Origin: Brachycybe producta
Taxonomy: Eukaryota; Arthropoda; Diplopoda; Playtdesmida; Andrognathidae
Direction of reading: 5' to 3'
Length of the DNA: 64,000 nt
Assembly: GCA_036925085.1 (NCBI GenBank)
Contig: JAUPFP010000050.1
Coordinates: forward strand, 1 to 64,000
Part shown: piece after piece, positions 24,246 to 35,469 of the stretch
Numbering within the stretch: position 1 is the stretch's first letter
Layout: the number at the start of each line of letters is the position of its first letter
Made by a program: the position numbers and the translations under genes
The notes under the pieces: generated by a model
Told to the model about the DNA's origin: nothing
Seen by the model: only the letters and a program-made list of their open reading frames with translations
The model's database searches: none

Positions 24246-24901
24246 AACAACATTGATGAATGAAACATGATTAAAATAAAATGAGGGGCATTGCGTGTGA
24301 TATTTATTCCACATTGCAGTTAGCCACAATGACAACAAAAATGAGTTTTCACATGAAGAACGATTCAAAACCAGACATATTATAAAATGTCCTACTAAAT
24401 AAGTCATTTTACAAATGTATCTCACTGCAAAATGCTTCTTTCGACTTAATATATCAACATAATGTGTCTTATTGAAACATAAAGGATGTCAATTTGTGAA
24501 CAAAATGAACGCAGCTGTTAAAACACCCCATCACTTTATGAAATGCGAAATTTTATGAAACAGTTCCCATCCATAAAAGAAATTATTTCAAAACCTACTT
24601 TTCATTTTCATGAACCATTTACTGTACATTTGTTAAAACCTACCTACTCTTTGTAAGCGTAATATATTCTCCCACTGACAATTTATTAAATTACAACAAA
24701 AAAAAAGAGAATGAGGATTTAGAAATGAAAAGGAGGAATAAAAAACAAACAAAAACCAATCTTACTTGAAATAAAAAATTAAAAATAAGAAGAGTAACTT
24801 CACAAACTTTACTTGAAAAATGTATCTGCTCAAGAGGTTGAATTCACACCAACGCCTTTTTAAGACCACTTCTCCTGATAACACGTGCTAGCGTCTTCAG
24901 T
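24246..24901. other. Unique AT-rich spacer after the satellites
   Basis: Low-copy AT-rich sequence, with no domain-bearing frame, tandem repeat or terminal inverted repeat that I can support. Confidence 0.5.
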
Positions 24902-25331
24902 TAATGTGCATTCACACTAGGCTGGTTTACAAGCCGCTGTTTGCTACTGGCTATTAGCAGCAACAGCAAGCAGCGGCTGCTTTGGGTTCACACTTGTCAA
25001 GTCACATATGGTATTAGCAGCACAAGTCATCCAATCACCGTCTTGCAAAAACACAAAATCTAACACCAAGCCAACCCAAGCAGTGAAGTTTCAACTACCC
25101 ATTAGTGCCCCTACTAGCGACAAAGGGTGCACACTAGCTGGTAGCAGCAGGAAGAGATTCCAAATGACCAGCTGGTAGCTGCTAAAATTGGACATGTTCA
25201 ACTTCCCCAGCCACTGTTAAAATCACTAGCCTGCTGGAGAAAGCAGCTGCTAGTATCAGTTCATACTATTCTGCTAGAGGGCAACAAGCAGCCAGCAGCT
25301 GGTAAACCAGCTTAGTGTGAATGCACCATTA
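24902..25331. mobile_element. MITE-like element with TA ends and about 28-bp terminal inverted repeats
   Basis: The left end TAATGTGCATTCACACTAGG, continuing CTGGTTTAC, is mirrored at the right end by GTAAACCAGCTTAGTGTGAA and TGCACCATTA; about 26 of 29 positions pair. The outermost TA on both sides fits a TA target duplication of the Tc1/mariner kind, or TTA/TAA of the PIF/Harbinger kind. The interior is rich in GCAGC and CAGCTG and has no transposase frame, so the element is non-autonomous. Confidence 0.7.
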
Positions 25332-25490
25332 GAGTTGGTTTATACTCCCTTGCTAAGCAGGAAAGCACCTTGCGAAGCTTCAAAAATGATGTCAGAGCTT
25401 CAGGTTTTTGCCTTCGCCAGAGCATGAAGCTAGCTTTGAAAGTCAGATATTCTGCCATACATTCTTTGGACGATTTCAAGCATCTCTGTC
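25332..25490. other. Spacer between two transposon-like elements
   Basis: Short AT-rich stretch between the MITE and the first foldback element; the 25494-25312 frame has no recognisable domain. Confidence 0.4.
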
Positions 25491-25625
25491 CCATTCATTT
25501 GGTGTAATCGTCCATTAGTCGAAATGTATGTCCACTTCGCGAATACACATAGGCTGGCCTGATGAGAAACGCGAAATGGACATACTTTTCGTGTAATGGA
25601 CAATTCCACCTCATTTGAATGTGCC
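25491..25625 (-). mobile_element. Small foldback element, copy 1
   Basis: The arms CCATTCATTTGGTGTAATCG and CGAAATGTATGTCCACTTCG pair with CGAAATGGACATACTTTTCG and TGGACAATTCCACCTCATTT. The loop contains AGGCTGGCCTGATGAG. A second copy lies at 56607-56762, and its loop matches this one in reverse complement, so the copies are in opposite orientation. No coding capacity. Confidence 0.7.
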
Positions 25626-25688
25626 ACATACTGTACGCAAGCTCGTACATCTACATGTAGTCTCATATACGTGGGTGGGTATGGGTAT

Positions 25689-26160
25689 GGTGGCGTCTGT
25701 CGGACATCTTTGAGGCCGCCATTGTAAATTCCTGTCAGGAATCCTCAATGGGAAGGGTCTCATGTGACACGTCATTTAATTCTAGAATTTCATGAGAAAC
25801 GCACTGACAAAGTCAGTTTTCCAGTTATCTGTAAGCAATCTTGTGTTAATAAAGAAGTTATCGTTAATTACCTGTCATGGACGCAGACACTAATCTAATG
25901 TCTTTTCAAAGAAACTGAAGATGCCACTACCAATACCAAACAGGAACAGGGCTTTGTGTGGCACATTACCGTCACTATGAAGCACATTTTGAGCATGTCA
26001 TGTGAAACTGCACCTGTCCGAATGTGTTTCATTTCAAAAATCATTCCTAACACAAAACTGGTTGCAGATACTAAAAAACGGACTTTGCCAATGCATTTCT
26101 CATTCCCCCTTCCCATTGAAGGTTCTTGACGTGAATGTAGGATGGCCGACAGACACCACG
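25689..26160. mobile_element. Foldback element, about 470 bp
   Basis: The left part (TGGTGGCGTCTGTCGGACAT ... CCTCAATGGGAAGGG ... GAGAAACGCACTGACAAAGT) is mirrored on the right (CTTTGCCAATGCATTTCTCA ... CTTCCCATTGAAGG ... GGCCGACAGACACCACG). Arms of about 120-165 bases flank a core of about 180 bases. The paired frames in opposite strands (26194-25895, 26002-26352) follow from this symmetry and show no domain. Confidence 0.65.
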
Positions 26161-26808
26161 ATAGTGCGAAAAGATTTTTCCCTAACACAGGCATGCCGTG
26201 TTTTACAAGGTTTCATGCGTGTACCTCTTTTCGTTCAGAAGATATTCAGGGTGGCATTGACTTTTAACTTTAGCTTGGTTGAGTTTCTGAGAATCATTTT
26301 ATTGGTTGTGTTGCAATTATTCGACGGCGCTGCAAAGAGTAATTTTAGATGATTTGTTTGTCTGAAGAAAATACCCAAAAAGTGTGCATGAGAAATAATT
26401 GGGTTTTAACTCACAAAATTCAAGTTTTATCCACTTTTTAACAAATCAGAATGGAGAAAAGTCATACCTTGTTTAACGATCCGGATTCGGTTCCTTGAAA
26501 TCGTACCGTTAACCGAATAATCGTTAACCAATCGAACCAATTTGAATCCTGAGAGATGTAACTGTACATAATAATTAATTATTAATATTTATACAAGTAC
26601 CCATTTTCCAAATAGATACACAAAATTTGCTGCATTTTCAGCTGGAAACATTAACCTTTACCATTTACACATGTTTGATATTTCATCATGAACAATTAAT
26701 TAATTATTTTAAATTGATGCATTGTGTACCCCTCATGCGAAATTAAAATCCATTCTTAGAAGGAAACAAGGTGACAAAATTTATGGATGAATTTCATTCA
26801 TTCATCAC

Positions 26809-26841
<33 letters not shown>

Positions 26842-28999
26842 GAAACAGAAAAAGAAAGAGAAAGGAATGTTTTTAAAAAAAAAAAATGTTTAAATCTACA
26901 TTAGGTTTTTTTCATTTTCAAACACTAACTACTGGTCAGTACTCAGTTATCTTATCACTGGCCAGTAGTGATCATTATAATGATGGCAAACACGTACCTA
27001 TTGAATATAACAATAAAACATATTTATTATTCATTTAAAAAAAATTTGGATGTTGATATCGGTAAGAAAAACAAAAACCATCCTAACGAACAACTCCTTA
27101 ACAAAGACCATCCTAATAAGTGAATAAATAAAACCAATAATGTTGATTCAAATGCCTCTTTCCTTTATGTGACCGTTCATTCATCATTTAACAACTTTTC
27201 TTGCAAATACAATGCGCAATATACATACATACATACATACATAGACACACACACATAATCAAGTGGTTAGTTAGGTAAGGTTAAGTTAAGTTAGCTGCCA
27301 GACCGATCGATGGGTGTGGTTTCGAATACACAATTCACAATCAATGACATCAATAATTAAACAAGTGTTTGAAACATGAAATAACCACCGCAATTCATTC
27401 ATTCTCCTTACTTCATTCTTGAAAGGCTGCAAAAGACATATCAAACACTCAAAACACAACCGTTAAGTTATTCTAGTGCATTTCAGCACACAGGTAACAC
27501 ACGCTTAATGTAGGCCTACATGCAAATCATGTTGAGTAATTTTAACCACCATGTCGTCCATTTATTACTGTAATTATCGAACACAGCAGAATTAGGTCCT
27601 TGCAGCCTTTCAAATACAAAGGCGTTTATTTTCTTCAAGAACAAATCGTCTCCAAAAATATTTAAATAAAAGTCATGTGCATAATATACTGTGAATTCAA
27701 TATGGAGCCACACTTCGTAAACCACACCTGTTTTTAATATCAAATTAATAACAATGAGATAATTTTTGTTTTTGCCTCGAATCTCGAATGTGTCGTCGCC
27801 GTCGTCGTTTTAAGGTGAACAAGACATATTTCGAAACACAAAACGTTGAAACCTGTTTGGAAAAATCACTCCAAGACTTGATTAGAATATCTACAATTTC
27901 CACGTGAGAGAAAATAAAATTGCGTAGCCCAGTGATATACAGGGAAAAAAGCAGTTAGTTTAGTTAATATGAAAAACCCTGAAAAAACAAGTATACAATT
28001 GAAAGTCATTCGAATTTAAGACACACAAACAGACACATGGAAAACACAGATACGCGTAGAAATACCCAAAAATAGTATTAAACTTGAAAAATGTAAGAAT
28101 TAAAATCATTTAGACAATCAATTATCGACGAACGAATGAATGAGAAAACATCCAAAATTTAATGGAAAAGAAAAAAACGACAAAAAAAACAAGCGAGAAA
28201 TTTCAGTCGGATCCTCCAATAGTTTGATTGAAGTTAAGCGTCTAACGGAACAGAAATGTTAGTTAACAAGTTAACACTAGTTACCCCCTAGTTTCTCGAG
28301 TTTTTCTTATTTTTCACAATTTATTCGCTCGAATAGTTTTTTTTTCGCCTTAACATACCCGTATGTTAACAGTTGATAATTAACTCAAACCCAATTAAGA
28401 GAAAACTTTAGTTGGAACCGATTTAGGTTAAACTTAATTAGGTTAGATTAAGAAAAATCATTTAGGTTTTTACTACCAAACACACATAAAAAAATTAAGA
28501 GAAAATTAATAAATATTCTTCACTCATTTTGCGTATTTACTTTCTCATATAATATGTATACGAAATATGAAGATCAAAATAAACAAGAAAATTATAATGA
28601 GGTCTCATTTTTTTTAATAACTCATCAACGCCATCTTGCGGCCATATTTTATTTGGGAAATGACATTTCATGGGGATACCTGAGGGGGAAAAAAATAAAC
28701 CCACTGACCTCAACCTACCCTAACCTGTTGACAAATGTGAATCAACCATTAATAATATTACTAATATCATTATTAAAACTCCTATTACAAAACTTAAGAC
28801 TCCTTCAACAAATGATTTTCTTTTTGTACACGCAATTTTCCGAAATTCACGCTTCACAGTATGTCACAATTGGTCAAAATGAAGTCCAAAAGAAAAAGTG
28901 ACAAGGTATGTGTGGTATGGTGCCCATTAAGTTCGAAAATAAGTTAAACAAAAATGCAATGAATATGACTGTGTGTTGCCTATACAATGTATAAGGGTC
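26161..28999. other. AT-rich intergenic region with microsatellites
   Basis: No gene recognised. Contains a (CAT)n tract at about 26805-26841, an (ATAC)n tract at about 27225-27243, a short inverted repeat around 26929-26967 (CTACTGGTCAGT and ACTGGCCAGTAG), a degenerate TTAGG-like tract at about 27270-27296, and poly-A/T runs. The small frames at 27743-27516 and 28554-28901 show no domain. Confidence 0.5.
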
Positions 29000-29356
29000 C
29001 ATTTATACAGGTAGGCACTATGGAATGAGTACGACACGAGCCCGAGAAAAAATATTGTTGAAGGGTTTTCAATAAAACAGTTTAAATTGACACCGAGCTT
29101 GTAAGTATTATCGTTGTCAACGATATTTTTTTTGGAAAAGCATTTCATTTTTCGTCTTGTTCTCGTTTGTATTGTAATCCCAACTCGATACTAAACTTGA
29201 TACCCAACTCGATTTTATAACGAAGAACTTGTCCGTTCTAAAGTCTTTGCCCAGTCTCGTCCCTGTCTACTCCACGTGCATATCTAAATAGACAGGCGTT
29301 TTTCTCGGTTTTGTGTCGTGCTCATCCCATAGTCGCGTTACGTACCAGTATAAATG
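29000..29356. mobile_element. MITE-like element with about 55-bp terminal inverted repeats
   Basis: The left terminus CATTTATACAGGTAGGCACT, then ATGGAATGAGTACGACACGA and GCCCGAGAAAAA, pairs with the right terminus TTTCTCGGTTTTGTGTCGTG, CTCATCCCATAGTCGCGTTA and CGTACCAGTATAAATG, with a few mismatches and indels. No clear target duplication and no transposase frame. Confidence 0.65.
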
Positions 29357-29747
29357 TTTGTCTGGTCTTCAGGGCTTCGTTGGCGTCAACAAGATCATAT
29401 ATGGTTATATGAAATTCGATTTCATAATTATTGGCAACGTCATACTATACAAAACAGTAGCGTCATTTGTTTACGTTTCGTCATCAGTTTCTAACTTAGG
29501 TTCATTGTGACACTCACCTAACCACCTCCATGTTTAGCATAATTACATTTCTAAGCAAGCATTTTCTTTTATTACCTTGTCAACTTTTTTTTAGTCATCC
29601 TCTATACAAATCAGTAAAAATGTGACGTAAACGCCAAACTTTGTTAAGCGCGGAAAGTTTTGCGATTTGAAAGCTTTGCAATTGTAAAACAATTTTTTTT
29701 TCTAAAAGGCGGAGGGTGAATAAAAGATGATTTAACTTTAGAGTCAA

Positions 29748-29821
<74 letters not shown>

Positions 29822-30040
29822 GTATATACAATCACGTACGGGTAATGCGTACAAGTGATTTAGTACTGACCACTTGGAAGGTGCATAGAGAGTAACTGTT
29901 CCATCCATACCCGTAGACATGGGAATTTTAGTTTAATTCATTGCCTCGCTTTTTATTGCTGGGTATTTTTTCTTACTAAGCATTCGCGATATCGTGTTCA
30001 TTTTTGATATTTTAAAAAAAAGGTAGTTGGGCCAAACATA
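29357..30040. other. AT-rich spacer with a TA/GA microsatellite
   Basis: A (TA)n tract at about 29749-29805 followed by (GA)n to 29821 produces Tyr/Ile-rich minus-strand frames that are artefacts. Nothing else supportable. Confidence 0.5.
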
Positions 30041-30405
30041 ACTTTTTTTGTGATACATTATACACATGTAATTCCTTTTTTAAAAGTAGAAAACAAGAAT
30101 TATTGCTCAGAATTGCACTAAACCCTGCTGCACAAAAAATAAATGTGAAAGTGGCCTGAAAATGAAATTGTTCCTATTATGAAAAAAAAAATGATTCGAC
30201 AAATAAACAATGCGAAGGAGCCCAATTATTGTTAGATTTCAGTTCTAAATCATCATTAGGCCACTCTCACTTTTATTTTGTAAAAATATAGTTAGTTGAG
30301 TTTGATCAAGATAAGGACATATTGAGAACCTTCGGAAGAATTCTTGTTTTTTTTTACTTTTAAACTATTTTATAATAGGAAGTAACATTTATCACAAAAA
30401 ATTTG
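30041..30405. mobile_element. Foldback element, about 365 bp
   Basis: The outer arms AACTTTTTTTGTGATA and TATCACAAAAAATTT pair. Within them AAAAGTAGAAAACAAGAATT pairs with ATTCTTGTTTTTTTTTACTT, and an inner pair AAATAAATGTGAAAGTGGCC and GGCCACTCTCACTTTTATTT follows. The nested symmetry is typical of foldback MITEs. No coding capacity. Confidence 0.6.
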
Positions 30406-31116
30406 GGTGTTTTTGTCAACAAAAAAATGTACGAAATTTTGAGGAATGACATTCTCTAAGACTAAGATTGAAGACGTGTAAAGCAATTGCATCAAATTGG
30501 AATTTGAAGACGTTGTGTGTTGTGTTGAAGGTTAGGTTAGGTTGGAGGGGAGTGTACAGTGTAGTAGGAAGTACTGCCTTCGGTTAGGTTCAGTTCGGTT
30601 CCTGTTCGGCGCAACTTAGATTACTTTTTTAAAAATAAAATGTGTAAAATGGTTCCAACTGACCGAAATTCTACAAAAAAATGTGCGAGGTTACAATTAA
30701 AGATAGAACTTGGAAGAATAAGAAAATTATAAACTGGATCTACCTTATTTGATTGAAGAAATGTAACAAAAACATGAGACACAAATGAATCACAAATTGG
30801 AAACGCATACTGAAATATATGAGAAAATACGAAGAAGAAGGAGAAAAAGAAAGAAATTTTTTTCGTTTCGACTTTTATCGTTATGATGGAAGACATGCAC
30901 TTTTTTTTGGTTTATCTTAGGTAATGAAAGTGATAAAATTACACGTACAATAAAAATATACATGTATATCATGTAATTTTATGAGTTTTCAAATGTTAAC
31001 ATCTGTTATATTTTGTATATATTTAAATATGTAATGCAGTTTGTGCAAATAACTATTGGTATGTACAACAACTGTACACGTGTCTACAATAATTTATATA
31101 TGCATTTTTCTTGTCC
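30406..31116. other. AT-rich sequence downstream of the receptor gene
   Basis: No gene recognised. A short GGTTAGGTTAGGTTGG tract lies at 30530-30545. The 30896-30621 minus-strand frame is hydrophobic by composition only. This stretch is downstream of the candidate polyadenylation site of the receptor gene. Confidence 0.4.
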
Positions 31117-31122
31117 TTTATT
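31117..31122 (-). terminator. Candidate polyadenylation signal (AATAAA) of the octopamine receptor gene
   Basis: TTTATT on +, that is AATAAA on the transcribed strand, about 480 bases past the TGA stop. It is the first AATAAA I see downstream of the stop. It would give a 3' UTR of about 0.5 kb that includes a long CT-repeat. Confidence 0.4.
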
Positions 31123-31431
31123 TGTTGCACGGGGGTGTCGCATAGAGGTTAGTTTAGAATGAAAAATAATAAAAAGACTTTCTTTCTTTCTATTATTTGG
31201 TTCCGATAGTAAAAAAAAAGCAAAGCGAAATGAATAGGAAAAAAGAAAAACGGAAGAAGTTTGGACCTGGAACACTTTGTCGTAATTAATTAAAAACATT
31301 TAGTTTTGTTAAAATGAATTGAATCTTTCATTAGTTACGCGTACAGATTGCTTGAGTTCTACGCAAGGAAGAAAGAGCATTACGTTCATTTGAAAAAACA
31401 AAACAAAACAAAAACTGAATCGTGTAGATAA

Positions 31432-31436
<5 letters not shown>

Positions 31437-31505
<69 letters not shown>
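31437..31505. repeat. (GA)n microsatellite in the predicted 3' UTR
   Basis: About 34 GA dinucleotides without interruption. On the transcribed strand it reads (CU)n, about 100 bases after the receptor stop codon. The Ser/Leu dipeptide frames over it are artefacts. Confidence 0.95.
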
Positions 31506-31506
<1 letters not shown>

Positions 31507-31602
31507 CTAGTTTGCTCGTTAAGGTTGGTGTGAAAAAAGAGAGAGGGGTTGGGGGGACGGGGTAGGATAAGTAGGGAGGACACTGATCTCGGTCGGTGCT
31601 AA

Positions 31603-32790
31603 TCACTTAAAAAGAATCTTACGAAAGGCTTTTCGAAAGTCTTTGTTAAAAATGGTATAGATGACTGGATTGAGAGCCGAATTGCAATAACCCAACCAAA
31701 AGGCTAAGGCAAATCCAATGTCGTCTATGACACAAGTCGAACACAGCGCCCTCACAATGTACATCGTGAAAAAGGGCAACCAGCAAAGAATGAAAGCAGC
31801 CATGATGAGGCCAAGAATGAGCGTGGCGCGACGTTCCTTTTTGCGGGCTATGCGCCGCTTTTCCCGCTCGGGGTCCCTGGGTTTCGGTGGCACCCTAGTC
31901 AAGTCTATCTCGTCCGGTACCTGGGGGGTGTTACTACGAGTGGCGCCCGCCGACGCCGCCCCCCTGCGTGACGGAGGGTTGCATAGTACGGTGAGCCGTC
32001 GAAACCCCCTCACACTCTGACCGTCTCGATTCGGTTGTTGGTCGCTGTCCGACGAGTGGTCCAATTCACTCAGGCACTCCATGTCGTCGGCCAACAGAAT
32101 CTGGGCTTGGGCCTGTGCCAAAGCATGAGCTTGACTCACTAGGCGACTCGGTGACGCTTTTAGGTGCACCGACCTCGAAGTTCCATTCGACCTGTGTCCC
32201 AGTCCGAACATGCTACGGCCGTGGTGACCACCGCCACCTCCCGTCGTGTTGGCGCGCTGCAACGGCGATGACAGCGGCGTCGCCGTCGTCAGTTGTACTT
32301 GCAGACAACTTTTAGCGTCGCCAAGAAGAGGCTCCGATGCCTCTGAATTATTGTTTGCAGGAGAACAGTTTCTGGAATGCGTCTCTTTGGACGTGCCGTT
32401 GACGTCATCGGCGGAAGGCGAGTGTAGAATGACGCCATCGTGCTTAAGTCCGTGTATCGGTGTTGTGCCGACGACGGACATGGGCGTTGGTGGCACCTGC
32501 AGCTGGTTTCGAATCTCGACACCACCTCCAATAGGAAGTTCGCGAGGAGTGTTCGGAGTGTGTGGCGGCGCGTTCTTATTCTTGTCCGGTGGACTCGCGT
32601 TGCTGAAACTCGTAGTCGTGGTCGACTTGTCTTTCGTGGGATCGAGAGCCGGCCGGTGTTTTTTAACGACTCGGCGCGCACGAGACCTGGCGGCAAAGTA
32701 GATGCGAACGTAGACGAACACCATGATAACACTCGGAATGAAGAAAGAACCGGACGCAGAGTAAACAACGTAACCAAAATCGTCGCTCAC
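31603..32790 (-). CDS. Octalpha2R: Alpha2-adrenergic-like octopamine receptor, coding exon 2 (TM5 to C-terminus)
   Basis: The 3' coding exon supplies residues 344-738 of the receptor. It opens after the acceptor TTGTTCTTGTGCAG at 32791 and continues the frame of exon 1 (phase 0). TM5 spans about 349-375, with Pro362 (5.50) and Ser354 and Ser358 at 5.42 and 5.46, positions that commonly contact the ligand hydroxyl in amine receptors. A long basic and Ser/Pro-rich third loop (about 376-662) has Gly, Gln/Ala and acidic patches. TM6 holds CWLPFF (679-684) and TM7 holds NPVIY (717-721). The tail after NPVIY has only 17 residues and no palmitoylation cysteine. The motif FNKDFRKAFRKIL resembles alpha2-adrenergic tails. 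Long loop plus short tail fits the Gi-coupled alpha2-like octopamine receptors. The stop is TGA at 31605-31603. Confidence 0.87.
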   Translation of the reverse strand: MSDDFGYVVYSASGSFFIPSVIMVFVYVRIYFAARSRARRVVKKHRPALDPTKDKSTTTTSFSNASPPDKNKNAPPHTPNTPRELPIGGGVEIRNQLQVPPTPMSVVGTTPIHGLKHDGVILHSPSADDVNGTSKETHSRNCSPANNNSEASEPLLGDAKSCLQVQLTTATPLSSPLQRANTTGGGGGHHGRSMFGLGHRSNGTSRSVHLKASPSRLVSQAHALAQAQAQILLADDMECLSELDHSSDSDQQPNRDGQSVRGFRRLTVLCNPPSRRGAASAGATRSNTPQVPDEIDLTRVPPKPRDPEREKRRIARKKERRATLILGLIMAAFILCWLPFFTMYIVRALCSTCVIDDIGFALAFWLGYCNSALNPVIYTIFNKDFRKAFRKILFK

Positions 32791-33484
32791 CTGCACAAGA
32801 ACAAAAAACGAATATCTTAGATTAAATAAGCGAATTATTCATTTATAAAGAGAAAGCATTGTTTAAACGTGGCTGAATTTGTATATGTTTCCTCTTTAGG
32901 ACCCACTTAATTAACATAAATACCATAGAAATTCCTGAAAATACCTTTTGTAAGGAAAATCAAGAAGTGACGTCATACATGTATAAATCAAATTCAAGCA
33001 TCACAGAGAACACCTATTGCTACCGACGCCTTTGCAATTAATTGATGGTAAGAGTCCAGAAGTAAAGAAGTGATACACATCCGACATTACGTCGTAATAT
33101 TTTCTTTTCATGCAAAACCTATCAATTAAAAAAAAGGGTTTCCATAATAGGTGTGTGTGTGTTCTTGAGAAATCTATCTGCCCCACTTAATAGACCTGTG
33201 TAAAATTGGAAATGAGGGACCCAAACACACCTCAAGCTGACTCAGTTGTAAATTTATTTGTTCCCAGGTCATTATTCTGGATGCAATTAGTCTATAGCCA
33301 GTAGGCTATAGATTATACAGTACATTTGGTTGTGAGTTCCATACAAACGAACCTTATAGGCATCATAAAAAATGCATCCCATGGTCCAATTAGTTGAATC
33401 ATATATACGATGGACATCCATCGGATAGGCTCACAATTTAATGGTCAATTTTGTTCCACTGAATAACTAAAGTAGGCCTACTGT

Positions 33485-33511
33485 AACTGCAGCAGCAGCA
33501 GCAGCAGCAGC
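33485..33511. repeat. (CAG)n microsatellite
   Basis: About eight GCA/CAG triplets in the receptor intron. Confidence 0.85.
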
Positions 33512-33667
33512 TACATTACATTACACAAGATTAATTCAGTCTTATTTCAATGTAGAGTACTTCGTAAGGTGAACCCCAATATCGTACATACCTACAAGTA
33601 ACAACGTTCTTGGTCCTCCTCAATCACTATACATGTATATAGTAAAATAGCTCACTCACAAAATTCT

Positions 33668-33682
33668 ATCTATATATATATA

Positions 33683-33768
<86 letters not shown>

Positions 33769-33827
33769 TATATCTATATATAGATATATCTATATATAGA
33801 TATATATATACATCTATATATATATAG

Positions 33828-33858
<31 letters not shown>

Positions 33859-33880
33859 TATATATATATGTATACATATA
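33668..33880. repeat. (TA)n-rich tract with TAGATATATC interruptions
   Basis: Long TA array broken by GATATATCTA palindromic units. It abuts the Tc1-like end at 33887, consistent with insertion at a TA site. Confidence 0.9.
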
Positions 33881-33884
33881 TCTA

Positions 33885-34092
33885 TACAGTGCGTTTCATA
33901 TATATAGACGCACCCCAAAAATTGGTTATAACTCGAGTTATAGTCAGTGGATTCAGCTGAAATTTTCAGCATAAAGAGATCATCTTATATTCTAAACTTT
34001 CTGCTAGGCAGAATTTTTTTCTTTAAAAGGTAAAAATTAAAAAAATTAAAAACTGGAAAATGACCGTTTCATAATTATAGACGCACTAATGA
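33885..34092. mobile_element. One terminus of a Tc1-like (IR/DR type) DNA transposon
   Basis: CAGTGCGTTTCATATATATA followed by GACGCACC at 33887-33914 looks like a Tc1/mariner terminus and sits next to TA. The 22-base motif CGTTTCAT-ATATATAGACGCAC (33892-33913) is repeated at 34065-34086 as CGTTTCATAATTATAGACGCAC with two mismatches, 173 bases further in. Paired direct repeats inside a long terminal repeat are the IR/DR arrangement known from Sleeping Beauty-type elements. I see no matching right end and no transposase, so this is a remnant or a solo end. Confidence 0.6.
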
Positions 34093-34537
34093 ACTTTTCA
34101 CTTTTATTAATTATTGTGACAAAATAACATGCTGAATCATTAAAAATAGTAAGGTATACGACTGTTATGATGTTTCAAAACTTAAAACATTCTTTTTTAC
34201 AGAATTAAACAATATTTATAAGCAAATTTACCGAAATTATATATATATATATAGATATATATATAGACGAGAAAAAGAGAGAAAGAGAGCTAATACAATA
34301 TAGCAGTGACAAAATAGTATAGTTGTGTGATAGATTACAAAGTATACTTTATATAATTTCTCATAATGTATACAAGTGGCCCATGCTACTACAAGTAGAA
34401 AGTATTGTTTTGCCTCCTCCTCCATGCTGGGATAACTAATTAAGAAATTTGCTTTGCTGCAGATGGAAGTGCAAACATCAAAGATAATTAATCTTCGTAC
34501 AGAAAATTTCTCCTCTTTTTCTTCAATGTCACTGACG

Positions 34538-34616
34538 GGGGGGGGGGGGGGGGGGGTGTCATTGAGTGTGTGTGTGTGTGTGCGCGCGCGCGTGTAAGCG
34601 TGCTCGTGCGTGTGTA
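34538..34616. repeat. Poly-G run and (TG)n/(CG)n tract
   Basis: A run of about 18 G is followed by TGTGTG and GCGCGCGCG repeats. Z-DNA-prone sequence in the receptor intron. The His/Thr-rich minus-strand frame is an artefact. Confidence 0.8.
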
Positions 34617-35469
34617 AAGTCATTCATTAAGGTGTTGACGATGACAGTTATAAATAGTAGTGTAATTATCGGCCGCGTTTTCAGGCTGTTTTCATCATCA
34701 ATGATTCATCGCCCTTGCATTAGCTTTGGCAAAGTGAAAATACATATTATATTCATCATATGGATTATGTAGTACTTAGTAGTATATTGTAATTACCATA
34801 ACAGAATAATAACAAATTGGTTACTTTTAAGTTAAAGTTAGGCATTTCAATATAGCAGAAAGCGAGGGGGAGGGAAGAGGAAGAGAGAGAGAGAGAGAGA
34901 GAGAGACTGAAGGCACCCAGGTGGGCATTAGGTAAACTTCAAAGTGAGATAGAAAGAGAATATCATCTGTAAATATCTTCGTGCAAAAGAACAAAACATA
35001 AATTGCATTGTAAAACACTCTGTATAGTATGTATACAAATGTGTTGAAAGGTGCATTTTTCATAGACTTAATAATTAATTAATAATATATTATCCCCCAA
35101 CCTGAAGATTCACCGAGAATCCTCAACAATCATGTGGTAAGCGTCTTTAAAAAAAACATAAACGACGATAAAAACAAATAAATACTAATCGAGAAACTGA
35201 ATTTCTATTTTATGATTGATTTCTCATCTCGATTTAGAATTTTAGACGCTCGTTTCGTAATTATCTCGCTAATTAATAATAAAATTTAAATATTAAAATT
35301 TGCTTATTCAAGCTTAATTATAGTGTGACATATTTGCGAGAACATTCCAAATCTTAATAAAATGAACTTGTTTTACTAGTGAGTGGATGGATACTATGCA
35401 TAGTCCTACATTCGAGTAAACAATGTTCCAAACAAAATTCTCGTGACAGAAAAGAAAAAAAATAATAAG

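Noticed and set aside
26002..26352. 116-codon frame near the foldback element
   Set aside because: It starts inside the element and covers one inverted arm; no domain.
31718..32820. Frames of 100-162 codons overlapping receptor exon 2 in other frames, including the antisense strand
   Set aside because: Shadows of the GC-rich receptor coding sequence; no domains.
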